This document shows positions 44,166-55,060 of a DNA stretch of 64,000 bases, one piece after another; within the stretch, counting starts at the first letter, position 1; the number at the start of each line of letters is the position of its first letter. The translations under genes were made by a program, and so were the position numbers. Location: positions 310,001-374,000 of the forward strand of contig CAVUCK010000005.1 in assembly GCA_963739975.1 (NCBI GenBank). The letters are read 5' to 3'. The stretch comes from JALZMG01 sp963739975. GTDB lineage: Bacteria > Actinomycetota > Acidimicrobiia > Acidimicrobiales > Ilumatobacteraceae. The notes under the pieces are model-generated. The model worked only from the letters and a program-made list of their open reading frames with translations. It ran no database searches and was not told the DNA's origin.

Positions 44166-45612
44166 TGGGCGGCGGCGGCGGTGGGTGGGTGGTCGCCCAG
44201 GGGTGGGCGGATTCGAGCTGGGAGGCCACCCGGAGCAGGACGTCCTCCCGGCCGTAGGCGGCGACGAGCTGGATGCCGATCGGCAGGCCGTCGGCGTTGC
44301 GGTGGAGCGGGAGGCTGATCGCCGGCTGCCCGCTCATGTTGAACGGCGGGGTGTACACGGCGAACCGCCCGGCCCGGCGCATCGGCGCCGACGGGTCGTT
44401 GGGGTCGTTCTCGAACTCGGCCAGCGGCGGCGGCGGCTCGGCCAGCGTCGGCGACAGCAGCAGGTCCCAGCCGTCGGCCCACCACTGCTGCGCGGCGCGC
44501 CGGAACGCGTACGCCGCCCCCTGGGCGGCGGCGTAGTCCACCGCGCTCAGCCGCTTGGCGTACTCCACCTGCACCCAGTTCACCGGCTCCAGATCGGCCT
44601 CGGTCACCTCCCGACCCAGCGTCTCGCCGAACCCCCGTGCCCCCATGGCCATCTGCGTCGCCCACAGCGCCATGAACTTCGTCGTCATCGACGTGTCGCC
44701 GAGGCACGCCGGCCACGCCGGCTCGACGTCGTGCCCGAGGCCCTCGAGCATCGTCGCCGCCGCTCGGACCGCGGTCACGCAGTCGTCGTGCACGAACTCG
44801 TCACGCGGGTGCACGTCCAGCATCCCGATGCGCAGCCGGCCGGGCTCGGCGCCGACCTCCTCGACATACGATCGCTCGGGCACCGCGGCGATCACGGTGT
44901 CGCCGATGCCCGGCCCACGCACGGCCTCCAGTAGCCCAGCCGTGTCGCGCACCGAGTGGCTGACGCACAGCTCGACGCCCAGGCCGACCTCGGCCCGAGC
45001 CGGCCCGACGGAGATCCGCCCCTGGCTCGGCTTGAGCCCGACGAGCCCACAGCACGACGCCGGGATGCGGATGCTGCCGCCGCCGTCCGAGGCATTGGCG
45101 AACGGCACCATCCCCGCCGCCACCGCAGCAGCCGCGCCGCCACTCGACCCGCCCGGCGTCCGGTCCGGCGCCCACGGGTTGCGGGTCGCGCCCCACGCCA
45201 TCGGCTGCGTCGTCGGCAGGCTGCCCATCTCCGGGCTGTTGGTCCGCCCGGCGATGACCAGGCCAGCCGCCTTGAACCGGGCCACCAGCGTCGTGTCGGC
45301 CGTGTCGACGATGCCCGCTTCCTTCAGCGCCACGTTGCCGTTCGACAGCGTCTGGCCGGCGAAGCTGGTGTAGAGGTCCTTGAGCAGGAACGGCACGCCG
45401 CGGAACGGACCGTCCGGCAGGTCAGCCCCGGCGGCGACCGATCGGGCGTGGTCGAACCACTCGATGACCACGGCGTTGAGCGCCGGGTTGGCGGCTTCGA
45501 TGCGTTCGATCGCCGCCTCCAGCAGCTCGACAGGCGTCACCTCGCCCTTGGCCACCAGCGCGGCCTGATCCGTGGCGTCCATCCACCGTGTCTCATCGGC
45601 CAGAGCAGTCAT
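44158..45612 (-). CDS. Amidase (amidase signature family)
   Basis: 484 residues from ATG 45612. The amidase signature is complete: GVPFLLKDLYTSFAG gives the catalytic Lys, and RTPGGSSGGAAAAVAAGMVPFANASDGGGSIRIPASCCGLVGLKPSQGRIS gives both serines of the Ser-cisSer-Lys triad in the Gly/Ser-rich block. GLPIGIQLVAAYGREDVLLRVASQLE closes the domain. Length is normal. The early MDATDQAALVAKGEVTPVELLEAAIERIEAANPALNAVV resembles amidases acting on aryl or aliphatic amides rather than GatA, and no GatB/GatC is present. The final PPPPPPTS is low complexity and ends in the family A palindrome. Confidence 0.9.
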   Translation of the reverse strand: MTALADETRWMDATDQAALVAKGEVTPVELLEAAIERIEAANPALNAVVIEWFDHARSVAAGADLPDGPFRGVPFLLKDLYTSFAGQTLSNGNVALKEAGIVDTADTTLVARFKAAGLVIAGRTNSPEMGSLPTTQPMAWGATRNPWAPDRTPGGSSGGAAAAVAAGMVPFANASDGGGSIRIPASCCGLVGLKPSQGRISVGPARAEVGLGVELCVSHSVRDTAGLLEAVRGPGIGDTVIAAVPERSYVEEVGAEPGRLRIGMLDVHPRDEFVHDDCVTAVRAAATMLEGLGHDVEPAWPACLGDTSMTTKFMALWATQMAMGARGFGETLGREVTEADLEPVNWVQVEYAKRLSAVDYAAAQGAAYAFRRAAQQWWADGWDLLLSPTLAEPPPPLAEFENDPNDPSAPMRRAGRFAVYTPPFNMSGQPAISLPLHRNADGLPIGIQLVAAYGREDVLLRVASQLESAHPWATTHPPPPPPTS

Positions 45613-45651
45613 GACCCACGGTTGTAGCACGGCCGTTACCGTCCGTCGCCG

Positions 45652-46953
45652 GTGCCGTCCGCTCCCTCGTCCACGCCTGCCGCGAGCGGGCGCCAGTTGC
45701 TGGCCGATCGCTCGGTCTCTTCGTTCCTGCTGGCCAGCGCGGCCTCGTCGGTGGGCATGTTCCTGCAGGCCGCCGCGCTCGGCAAGCAGCTCTTCGACAT
45801 CACCGACAGCGAGCTGGCCCTCGGCCTGCTCGGCCTCGTCGAGTTCCTCCCTGCGCTGATCCTCCTCCCGCTGACCGGGTCGGCGGCGGACCGCTTCGAC
45901 CGGCGGCGAGTCGCCGCCATCGGGCTCGGCGTGGAGGTCCTGACCTCCGTCGCCTTCCTGCTCTACGCCACCAGCGACCCGACGTCGGCGCTCCCGCTCT
46001 TCGCCATCGCCGCCGTGTTCGGCACAGCCCGCGCCTTCGTCGCCCCGTCGTTCCGCTCGCTCCCGCCCTTGCTCGTCCCCGCCGGCGGCCTGCCGCGCCT
46101 GATGGCGTTCTACGCCGGCACGTGGCAGTTCGGGTTGATCGCCGGCCCGGCCAGCAGCGGGTTCCTGTACGACATCGACCCGGCCGTCCCGTACGCCGTC
46201 GCCGCGGGCTGCTTCGGGGTCGCCGCCGCCATCGCCGTCTCGCTGCGCCTGCGCGAGCGGCAGCACCGGACGCCGGCCGACGAGCAACCGTCCCTGCACC
46301 ACGCCCTCGAGGGGCTGCGCTTCATCCGCCGCCGTCCCGTCCTCCTCGGAGCCATCGCCCTCGACCTCTTCGCCGTGCTGTTCGGTGGCGCCGTCGCCCT
46401 GCTGCCGGCGATCGCCGAGGACCGGCTCGGTGTCGGCAACATCGGCTACGGCTGGCTGCGCGCCGCCCCGGGCATCGGTGCGGTCCTGCTGACGGCGTTG
46501 ATGGCCGTCCGCCCGGTCCGCCGCCGCATCGGCCGCACGCTGTTCATCGCCGTCGCGGTGTTCGGCGTGGCGACGATCGTCTTCGGCGCCACCCGCAGCT
46601 ACGCCGTTGCGTTCGTCTCGCTGCTCGTGCTGTCGGGCGCCGACGCGATCAGCGTGTTCATCCGCTCGACGATCGTGCCCTTGGCCACGCCGGACCGCAT
46701 GCGCGGACGCGTCATGGCAGTCGAGAACGTGTTCATCGGCGCCAGCAACGAGCTCGGGGCGTTCGAGTCCGGGGTGGCCAGCACGCTGATCGGGGTCGGC
46801 CCGGCCGTGGTGCTCGGCGGTGTGCTGACGCTCGGTGTCGTCGGCGTGTGGTGGGTGATCTTCCCGCCACTGCGGGACATCGACCGCTTCGAGGACGTGG
46901 TCGACGACGCGTCGATCGAGGCGAGCCCCGAGGTCGATGTGCTTGACTCGTGA
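45652..46953 (+). CDS. MFS transporter (EntS/MFS_3-like exporter)
   Basis: 433 residues from GTG 45652; TACCGT nine bases upstream suggests a leaderless start in the 39-bp divergent gap to the amidase. Twelve hydrophobic segments. Between TM2 and TM3 is LTGSAADRFDRRRVAAIG, the G-x-x-x-D-R-x-x-R/K-R MFS motif. The central loop (RQHRTPADEQPSLHHALEGLRFIRRRPVLLG) is characteristic of the DHA3/EntS subgroup, which exports siderophores or macrolides. The LATPDRMRGRVMAVENVFIGASNELGAFESG segment is a family hallmark. No siderophore biosynthesis gene is visible here, so the substrate is unknown. Confidence 0.9.
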   Translation: MPSAPSSTPAASGRQLLADRSVSSFLLASAASSVGMFLQAAALGKQLFDITDSELALGLLGLVEFLPALILLPLTGSAADRFDRRRVAAIGLGVEVLTSVAFLLYATSDPTSALPLFAIAAVFGTARAFVAPSFRSLPPLLVPAGGLPRLMAFYAGTWQFGLIAGPASSGFLYDIDPAVPYAVAAGCFGVAAAIAVSLRLRERQHRTPADEQPSLHHALEGLRFIRRRPVLLGAIALDLFAVLFGGAVALLPAIAEDRLGVGNIGYGWLRAAPGIGAVLLTALMAVRPVRRRIGRTLFIAVAVFGVATIVFGATRSYAVAFVSLLVLSGADAISVFIRSTIVPLATPDRMRGRVMAVENVFIGASNELGAFESGVASTLIGVGPAVVLGGVLTLGVVGVWWVIFPPLRDIDRFEDVVDDASIEASPEVDVLDS

Positions 46954-46990
46954 CAGCTGGGCGGTTCGTCAATCGGAGGACATGCAGCAC

Positions 46991-47383
46991 ATGAGGAAGT
47001 ACGTCGCCGAGTTCAAGGACTTCGTCAGCAAGGGTGATGTGGTCACGATCGCCGTCGGGCTGATCATGGCCCTCTACTTCGCCAAGATCGTCGACGCGCT
47101 CCTCAACGGCGTGATCAACCCGATCATCGCCGCCATCTTCGGCGAATCGAGCTTCACGAACATCGGCTTCAACATCGGTGACGCCCGCATCTCGATCGGA
47201 CTCGTGATCGACGCCGCGATCAGCTTCGTCGTCGTCGCCTTCATCCTCTTCTTGATGATCAAGGCGTACAACAAGTACAAGGGTCCGGAGGACCCGGGCG
47301 GCCCCACCTCAGCCGAGCTGCTGACCGAGATCCGCGACGAGCTGCGGGCCCAGCGCCAGCTGCCGCCACCGTCGCCGCGCTGA
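46991..47383 (+). CDS. mscL: Large-conductance mechanosensitive channel MscL
   Basis: 130 residues from ATG 46991, chosen because GGAGG lies eleven bases upstream; ATG 46982 is only two bases from it. KYVAEFKDFVSKGDVVTIAVGLIMALYFAKIVDALLNGVINPIIAAIF is the amphipathic N-helix and pore-lining TM1 of MscL, with the tightly packed small residues at the gate. A periplasmic loop follows, then IGLVIDAAISFVVVAFILFLMIKAYNKYK as TM2 and a charged C-terminal bundle. MscL opens on hypo-osmotic shock as an emergency valve. TM1 carries GLIMALYF where many have GVIIGAAF, a modest variation. Confidence 0.92.
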   Translation: MRKYVAEFKDFVSKGDVVTIAVGLIMALYFAKIVDALLNGVINPIIAAIFGESSFTNIGFNIGDARISIGLVIDAAISFVVVAFILFLMIKAYNKYKGPEDPGGPTSAELLTEIRDELRAQRQLPPPSPR

Positions 47384-47441
47384 CCGGCGTTCCGGGCTCC
47401 ATCCGGCGAGAGACGTGTGAGGTCGCGGCCCACCCGCTTCA

Positions 47442-48293
47442 ATGTGGCGGATGGGCCGGCGACCCCCCCTCTTCGCGCTGGCCGCAGTAGCGCTGGCCGC
47501 CTGCGGCTCGGGGCAGGCCGCCGCGCCCCCGAGCGGGCCGCCGACGGTCGGTGACGTGGGGCAGCTGCCGGAGGAGATCTTCGGCACGACGACGGTCGAG
47601 GCGCCCGAGCCTGAGCCCACCGAGCCCGAGGAGTCGGACCCGCCGACCACCGCCCGTCGCACGACCACCACCGAGCGCCGAACGACGACCACCACCGACG
47701 CCCGGCCGGCCAACGTCGCCATCGGCCGCATCGCCGACGGCAACCGGCTCCTGATGATCGGCGACTCGATCCTCGCCTCCACCGCCGAGCGCTACACCAA
47801 CGAGATGTGCTACAGCCTGGTCCCGCTCGGCTGGGCCGTCGAGATCGACGCCGAGACCGGCCAGACCGTCGAGTTCGGGACCGAGGTCCTCGACGCCCGG
47901 CTCAGGGCGGGGTGGGACGCCGCCGTGGTGTTCCTCGGCACCAACTACCCCGGCGAGCCGCAACTGTTCGCCGACGAGATGCGGCGCATCCTCGAGCGGC
48001 TGGCACCGCGCCCGACCGTGCTCGTGACCGTCTCCGAGTACGAGCAACGCCAGATCGAGGTCAACTACATCCTGCGCTCGCTGGCCAGCGAGTTCGAGGA
48101 CGTCCGCATCCTCGACTGGGCGGCGTACACGGCGGCCAACGACGACCTGACGGTCGGCGACGGGTTCCACCCAACCGACGAGGGTCGGCAGGTGCTCGTG
48201 TCGCTGGTCACCTCGGCCCTCGGGCGGGCTCCGCGCGACACGGATTGGGATCCGTCGTGCCTGCCCACCGAGTTCACCGACGACACCAACTGA
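47442..48293 (+). CDS. SGNH/GDSL-like lipoprotein hydrolase
   Basis: 283 residues from ATG 47442 (or 47451). The signal ends with a lipobox ALAAC (Cys about 21), then a long Pro/Thr/Glu tether to about residue 90. The catalytic domain starts NRLLMIGDSILASTAERY (block I, GDS with nucleophilic Ser). AAVVFLGTNYPG supplies the GxN oxyanion Asn of block III, and TVGDGFHPTDEGRQVL the Asp-x-x-His pair of block V. It should be an esterase or acyltransferase facing the outside, anchored by lipid. Similar lipoproteins occur with acyltransferases that modify wall glycans, but no such partner is adjacent. The ABC-F gene follows after nine bases. Confidence 0.85.
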   Translation: MWRMGRRPPLFALAAVALAACGSGQAAAPPSGPPTVGDVGQLPEEIFGTTTVEAPEPEPTEPEESDPPTTARRTTTTERRTTTTTDARPANVAIGRIADGNRLLMIGDSILASTAERYTNEMCYSLVPLGWAVEIDAETGQTVEFGTEVLDARLRAGWDAAVVFLGTNYPGEPQLFADEMRRILERLAPRPTVLVTVSEYEQRQIEVNYILRSLASEFEDVRILDWAAYTAANDDLTVGDGFHPTDEGRQVLVSLVTSALGRAPRDTDWDPSCLPTEFTDDTN

Positions 48294-48302
48294 GGTTCGA
48301 CG

Positions 48303-49919
48303 ATGCTGCAGGCCCAGGGTCTGTCCGTCGAGGTCGGTGGCCGGCTGGTCGTGGAATCGGCCGACTTCACGGTGATGCCCCGCGACAAGGTCGGTCTCGT
48401 CGGGCGCAACGGCGCGGGCAAGACCAGCCTGTTCCGCGTCCTGGGCGGCGAGGCCGATGCGGCGGCCGGTCGCGTCGTGCGGCGGGGCGCCTTCGGCTAC
48501 CTGCCCCAGGACCCGCGCATCGCCGGCGTGCTCGACGGCCGCCGGGCCGTGGCCCATGTGCTGTCCGGGCGGGGCATCGACGAGGAGCTGGAGCGGATCG
48601 AGAAGCTGCGCATCGCCATGGAGGAGCGACCCGACGAGCGCAACGTGGCCCGATACACCCGCGCCGAGGAGCACTTCCGCACGACCGGCGGGTACGCCGC
48701 CGACAGTGAGGCTCGCGCCCTGGCCGCCGGGCTTGGCATCGGCCCGGACCGCATCGACCTGCCCGTTGGCGTGCTGTCGGGCGGCGAGCGGCGGCGGGTC
48801 GAGCTGTCGCGCATCCTGTTCGCCGGCAGCGACGTGCTGTGTCTCGACGAGCCCACCAACCACCTCGACGTGGACGCCAAGGAGTGGCTGATGGGCTTCC
48901 TGCGCAGCTACCGGGGTGCGCTGCTCGTCATCAGCCACGACCTCGACCTGCTCGACGAGGCGATCACGCGCGTCCTCCACCTCGACCGCGTCGGCGAAGA
49001 CGCCGTCGGCCACCTGGTGGAGTACAAGGGCACGTACTCGCAGTACCTGGCCGCCCGAGTTGCCGACGAGGAGCAGCAGGCCAAGCTGGCCGCCCGCCAG
49101 GCCAAGCAGATGGCCCGCATGCAGCGGTTCGTCGACCGGTTCGGCGCCAAGGCGACCAAGGCGGCGGCGGCGCACAACATGGAGAAGCGCATGGCCCGCC
49201 TGGAGGCCGAGCAGGTCGAGGAGCGGCGCAACGACCGCGTGCTGCGGGTCAAGTTCCCGCCCCCACCGACCCCCGGGCGCACGGTCATCGATGTGGGGGG
49301 CCTGGCCAAGTCGTACACCGGCCCGCCGGTGTTCGACGACGTCGCGTTCGACCTGGGCCGCGGTGAGCGGCTGCTGGTGCTCGGACTCAACGGCGCCGGC
49401 AAGACGAGCCTGCTGCGGATCCTCGCCGGCGAGCTCGCTCCCGACGAGGGTGCGGTGGCGTTCGGGCACCACGTCACCGTCGGGTACTACGCCCAGGAGC
49501 ACGACAACCTGCGGGTCGGCGAGACGTTGATCGACAACCTGCGTCGCGAGGTGCCCAACGACGTCGTCCTCACCGAGACCCAGCTGCGCGGGCTGCTGGG
49601 GATGATGGGGCTGTCGGGCGAGAAGGTCTTCCAGGAGGCCGGCACGCTGTCGGGCGGCGAGAAGACAAAGCTGGCGCTGGCGATGCTGATGGTCGGCCGC
49701 AACAACCTGCTGCTGCTCGACGAGCCGACGAACAACCTCGATCCCGGCAGCCGCCAGTCCGTCGCCGACGCCCTCGTCGAATGGCCCGGCGCCGTGATCT
49801 TCGTCAGCCACGACACCGAGTTCGTCGAGCAGCTCGCGCCGACCAAGGTCCTGCTGATGCCCGACGGCGATGTCGACTACTTCAACCCGGGCTGGCTCGA
49901 CCTGGTCGCTATCTCCTGA
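48303..49919 (+). CDS. ABC-F family ATPase
   Basis: 538 residues from ATG 48303. Two ABC cassettes without membrane spans. First: GLVGRNGAGKTSLF (Walker A), LSGGERRRVELSRIL (signature), VLCLDEPTNHLD (Walker B). Second: LGLNGAGKTSLL, LSGGEKTKLALAML, LLLLDEPTNNLD. Between them lies a charged P-site-tRNA-interacting linker region (KLAARQAKQMARMQRFVDRFGAKATKAAAAHNMEKRMARLE). ABC-F proteins bind the ribosomal E-site and either support translation or confer protection from ribosome drugs. Linker length and the absence of a long loop favour a housekeeping type; drug protection cannot be excluded. Confidence 0.92.
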   Translation: MLQAQGLSVEVGGRLVVESADFTVMPRDKVGLVGRNGAGKTSLFRVLGGEADAAAGRVVRRGAFGYLPQDPRIAGVLDGRRAVAHVLSGRGIDEELERIEKLRIAMEERPDERNVARYTRAEEHFRTTGGYAADSEARALAAGLGIGPDRIDLPVGVLSGGERRRVELSRILFAGSDVLCLDEPTNHLDVDAKEWLMGFLRSYRGALLVISHDLDLLDEAITRVLHLDRVGEDAVGHLVEYKGTYSQYLAARVADEEQQAKLAARQAKQMARMQRFVDRFGAKATKAAAAHNMEKRMARLEAEQVEERRNDRVLRVKFPPPPTPGRTVIDVGGLAKSYTGPPVFDDVAFDLGRGERLLVLGLNGAGKTSLLRILAGELAPDEGAVAFGHHVTVGYYAQEHDNLRVGETLIDNLRREVPNDVVLTETQLRGLLGMMGLSGEKVFQEAGTLSGGEKTKLALAMLMVGRNNLLLLDEPTNNLDPGSRQSVADALVEWPGAVIFVSHDTEFVEQLAPTKVLLMPDGDVDYFNPGWLDLVAIS

Positions 49920-50031
49920 TGGCCTCGCTCGCTCGGCCGTGTCTCGCTCCGCTCGACCTGACCATGCGCGCTCGCTGCGGTCGGGGGCCGAAGCGGTGGC
50001 GACACCGCCCCATGCCGTACCGTGCTCCGGC

Positions 50032-50940
50032 ATGCGCACCGGAGTGATGGCCACGCAGATCAACGAGGGCACGATCGACGACGTCGTCGGCGAGGTGCGC
50101 CAGGCGGAATCGGACGGGTTCGACGCCTACTGGTCGTCGCAGATCTTCAGCCACGACGCCTTGACCGCCCTTGCCGTTGCGGGGCGTGAGGTGCCGCGCA
50201 TCGAGCTGGGCACGGCGGTGGTGCCGACGTACCCGCGCCACCCGATGGCCATGGCGCAGCAGGCGCTTACGGTCAACGCGGCGACGGGCGGTCGGCTGTG
50301 CCTCGGCATCGGGCTGAGCCACAAGATCGTGATCGAGAACATGATGGGCATGAGCTTCGACAAGCCCGTGCGCCACCTGCGTGAGTACCTCAGCGTCCTC
50401 GGGCCGTTGCTGCACGGCGAGGCGGTCGGTTTCAACGGCGACGACTACCGGGTGAACGGTGCGGTCACGATCGCCGGGGCGACGGCGCCGTCCGTCGTCG
50501 TCGCCGCACTCGGTCCGCAGATGCTCAAGGTCGCCGGGGCGCTCGCCGACGGCACGCTCACGTGGTGCGTCGGACCGACGACGCTGACCGAGCTGACGAT
50601 CCCCACCATCAACGCCGCGGCGGACGAGGCTGGTCGGCCATCGCCACGCGTGATCGCCGCACTGCCGGTGTGCGTCACCGACGACTTCGGCGGCGCCCAC
50701 GAGCGGGCTGCCGAGGTGTTCGCCGTCTACGGCCAGCTGCCGAGCTACCGGGCCATGCTCGATCGGGAGGGTGTGGACGGCCCGGCCGACATCGCCATCA
50801 TCGGTGGCTCCGAGCAGGTGCTCGAGCGAATCGGCCAGCTCGCCGACATCGGCGTGACGGACTTCGTGCCGGCCTCGTTCGGCGGCACGGCCGACGAGCG
50901 TGAGGCGACCCGCCAGACCCTCATCGCCTCCATGTCCTGA
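50032..50940 (+). CDS. LLM-class F420-dependent oxidoreductase
   Basis: 302 residues from ATG 50032; TACCGT eight bases upstream suggests a leaderless mRNA. Barrel motifs: VRQAESDGFDAYWSSQIFSHDALTALAVAG, RIELGTAVVPTYPRHPMAMAQQALTVNAATGGRLCLGIGLSHK (cofactor strand), FNGDDYRVNG and SVVVAALGPQMLKVAGALADGTLTWCVGP. The pattern is that of the F420-dependent methylene-tetrahydromethanopterin-reductase-like group widespread in mycobacteria and Acidimicrobiia. Its stop codon is one base before family D palindrome. Substrate unknown. Confidence 0.88.
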   Translation: MRTGVMATQINEGTIDDVVGEVRQAESDGFDAYWSSQIFSHDALTALAVAGREVPRIELGTAVVPTYPRHPMAMAQQALTVNAATGGRLCLGIGLSHKIVIENMMGMSFDKPVRHLREYLSVLGPLLHGEAVGFNGDDYRVNGAVTIAGATAPSVVVAALGPQMLKVAGALADGTLTWCVGPTTLTELTIPTINAAADEAGRPSPRVIAALPVCVTDDFGGAHERAAEVFAVYGQLPSYRAMLDREGVDGPADIAIIGGSEQVLERIGQLADIGVTDFVPASFGGTADEREATRQTLIASMS

Positions 50941-51025
50941 CCATCCGAGGGTTTCAGCGCACCGGAGGGTTTCCGGCCCGGACGGGGTGCGCCAAACCCT
51001 CCGATGCAGCCAAACCCTCGGATGG
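50941..51025. repeat. Family D nested palindrome
   Basis: 85 nt with unit order forward-forward-reverse-reverse: CCATCCGAGGGTTT, then GGAGGGTTT, then AAACCCTCC, then AAACCCTCGGATGG. A second inverted pair (GCGCACC and GGTGCGC) sits between the units. It fills the whole gap between two convergent genes. Confidence 0.85.
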
Positions 51026-51028
51026 ATG

Positions 51029-52708
<1,680 letters not shown>

Positions 52709-52712
52709 CGCC

Positions 52713-54447
52713 TCAACGTATCGGTGCACCGAGGCGCACCCGGGCCCCCGACCGGGGGCGGTCGAGGTCGACGGCGACGATCCGCTCGGCCATCGCCAGC
52801 GGGTCGTCGTCGGCGACGAACACGTCGGCGCCGGAGCGCAGCTGGAACTGTCCGGGCCGGCGGCGGGTCGCCACCCGGTCGGGGAACCCGACGAGCAGTG
52901 CGGTGCCCGCCTCGGCGGGGTCGACGCCCGAGGCTGCGAACGTGATGCCGATCCGGCGGGCGAGGTCCTCGGCCTGGCGGCGGACCCGTGCCACAGCCCG
53001 CCGATCGGCCCGCTCGTCGTCGGTCGCTCCGGTGACGAGTCGGACCCGCAGCTCCAGGTCGGCCGGCACCCGCTGCGGCCCGCCGCGCAGCACGTCCCGG
53101 TCGTCGACGATGGCGGCGACGACGCACGACAGCGCGTCGCGCCGCTCGGCGATCATCCGGGCCAACCGTGGGTGGGCGGGGATGGCGACCATCGCCCGGC
53201 CGAGCTCGGTGACCCCGCCATCCGCGTCGAGGGCGCCGAGCGATGTGAGCAGCTCGACAGCCTGGCGGCGAGCCTTGACCGGCGGGCGGTCGAGGAACGC
53301 CAGCTCGTCCTCCCGCCGCCCCCACACCGCCAGCTCGAGCACGAAGCCGGCCAGGTCGACCTGGGTCAGCTCCGCGGCCCGGTGCGCCGGCCGGGTGCCG
53401 TGCTCCATCCGGCTCCACAGGCGATAGGCCACACCGGGCCCGAGCCGCCCGGCCCGCCCCGCACGCTGGTCGGCCGAGTCCCGGCTGATGGCGACCGTCG
53501 TCAGCCGGGTCATGCCCGACCCGGCGTCGAACCGCGGGGTCCTGGCCATCCCGCTGTCGACGACCGCCTGCACGCCCTCGACGGTCAGCGACGTCTCGGC
53601 GATGTCAGTGGCCAGCACGACCCGCCGCCGCCCGGTCGGGGACGGCCACAGCGCAGCGTCCTGCTCCTCGAAGGCCACCGCGCCGGCCAGCCGCCGGACG
53701 TCGACCCCGCGCCCCGGCAGGTCGTCGAGGGCGCGGGCGACGCGGTCGATCTCGGCGATGCCGGGCAGGAAGACGAGCACGTCGCCCGGTTGCTCACGCA
53801 GTGCACTGCGGACGGCGACGACGACCGCCGGTTCCAGGCGGTCCTGGCGGCGCCGGGGGAGCCATCGCACCTCGACGGGGTGCGGCGCGCCGGCGGTCGT
53901 GATGACCGGGGCCGGGCCCTCGTCCGTGGCCAGCAGGCCGGCGAACCGGCCCGTGTCCGCGGTCGCCGACATCGTGAGGATGCGCAGGTCGGGACGCCGG
54001 GCCGAGGCCGTGTCGATCGTCAACGCGAGGCCGACGTCCGTCGTGAGGTTGCGTTCGTGGACCTCGTCGAAGATCACGGCGTTCACGCCGGGCAGCTCGG
54101 GCGCCTGCTGCAGGCGGCGCGTCAGCACACCCTCCGTCACGACCTCGATCCGGGTGTCTCGGCCGATGTGCCGCTCGTCCCTGGTCTGGTACCCGACGAG
54201 CTCGCCGACCGCCGAGCCGGTGAGGTCGGCCATCCGGGACGCCACGGCGCGGCGTGGCGAGACGTCGCGGCTCGAGCACGACGAGCCGCCCGCCGGCGCC
54301 GATCCACCGTTCGTCGAGCAGGGCCAGCGGGACGATCGTCGACTTTCCGGCGCCGGGTGGCGCCGACACGACGGCGCGGCCGTGGGTGGCCAGCGCCTCG
54401 GTCAGTGCCGGCAGGACTTCGACGATCGGCAGGTCGGGTGGCGTCAC
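52713..54447 (-). CDS. hrpB: HrpB-type DEAH helicase, frameshifted and lacking its C-terminus
   Basis: ATG 54447 begins LPIVEVLPALTEALATHGRAVVSAPPGAGKSTIVPLALL, the HrpB motif I. A shift near 54255 (net +1) separates LVVLEPRRLA from AVASRMADL. Then follow VVTEGVLTRRL, VIFDEVHERNLTTD (DEAH-like DEVH), LTMSATAD (motif III), LVFLPGIAEIDR, VVLATDIAETSLTVEGV and QRAGRAGRLGPGVAYRLWS (motif VI). The protein stops shortly after the OB-like segment at VDLDRPRSGARVRLGAPIR. Homologues continue for roughly 200 more residues, so the C-terminal HrpB domain is missing and fumarase starts four bases on. RNA or DNA helicase activity could remain. Confidence 0.8.
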
Positions 54448-54466
54448 GTGGTGGTCGGGTCGCCCG

Positions 54467-54955
54467 CTATCCGAGCGCCGCGGAGCCCCGGAACGGACCG
54501 GGGTCGCCGATGATCGGGATGTCAGGCGCCCGCCACGCCGTCGCCTCGGTGATCGACTCGGCGACGGATCGCCAGGACGGCGCGCTCCAGCCCTCGGTGG
54601 CTGCCGGCACGGTGCCGTCGACGCGGATGAAGACGAACGCCGGCAGCTGCTCGAGGCCGAGTGCCTTGACGGCCGTCCGGTCCGGGTCGAGGAAGACGAG
54701 GAAGTCCTTGGTCAGCGGGCCGAGGAAGCTGCGGGCATCGCGTTCGTCGGCGGTGACGAGGAAGTTGACCCGGGCGTCCGAGCCGCGCAGGCCTTCCAGG
54801 ATGCGTGTCGCGGTGCGCAGGATCCACGAGCTCTCGTTGGTGTACGGATCGAGCGCCACCGTGGCGAGGTGGAAGGTCGTCAACCACTCCTCGAGCGGAC
54901 GGGCCTCGGCACCGAGCGGCGACAGCAGGAGGTCAGCAGGGGGGTCCGTCGCCAC
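54467..54955 (-). CDS. Thioredoxin-fold-like protein without CxxC
   Basis: 162 residues from GTG 54955; the exact start is uncertain because the frame is open further upstream. EEWLTTFHLATVALDPYTNESSWILRTATRILEGLRGSDARVNFLVTADERDARSFLGPL, then FLVFLDPDRTAVKALGLEQLPAFVFIRVDGTV, has the layout of a thioredoxin-like domain: a strand, a helix, then the 'lP.fvfi..dG' cis-proline strand. No active-site Cys pair is present, so it is not a standard redoxin. It is separated by 19 bases from the helicase gene on the same strand. Confidence 0.62.
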   Translation of the reverse strand: MATDPPADLLLSPLGAEARPLEEWLTTFHLATVALDPYTNESSWILRTATRILEGLRGSDARVNFLVTADERDARSFLGPLTKDFLVFLDPDRTAVKALGLEQLPAFVFIRVDGTVPAATEGWSAPSWRSVAESITEATAWRAPDIPIIGDPGPFRGSAALG

Positions 54956-55060
54956 GGCCTGGGACGGTAGCAATCGCGACGTGATGATGGCCTCGTGCGC
55001 TGCGCGTGGTCGGCGTGGTCCGGCGCTTGGCGTGCCGCAGTGCGACGTACCCTGCACGTG

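Noticed and set aside
44158..46302. Amidase frame extended upstream to 46302
   Set aside because: Homology begins at ATG 45612, and the extension lies antisense within the MFS gene.
49870..50031. In-frame upstream extension of the LLM gene into the ABC-F 3' end
   Set aside because: Homology to LLM enzymes starts at the ATG at 50032, and the extension overlaps well-conserved ABC-F codons.
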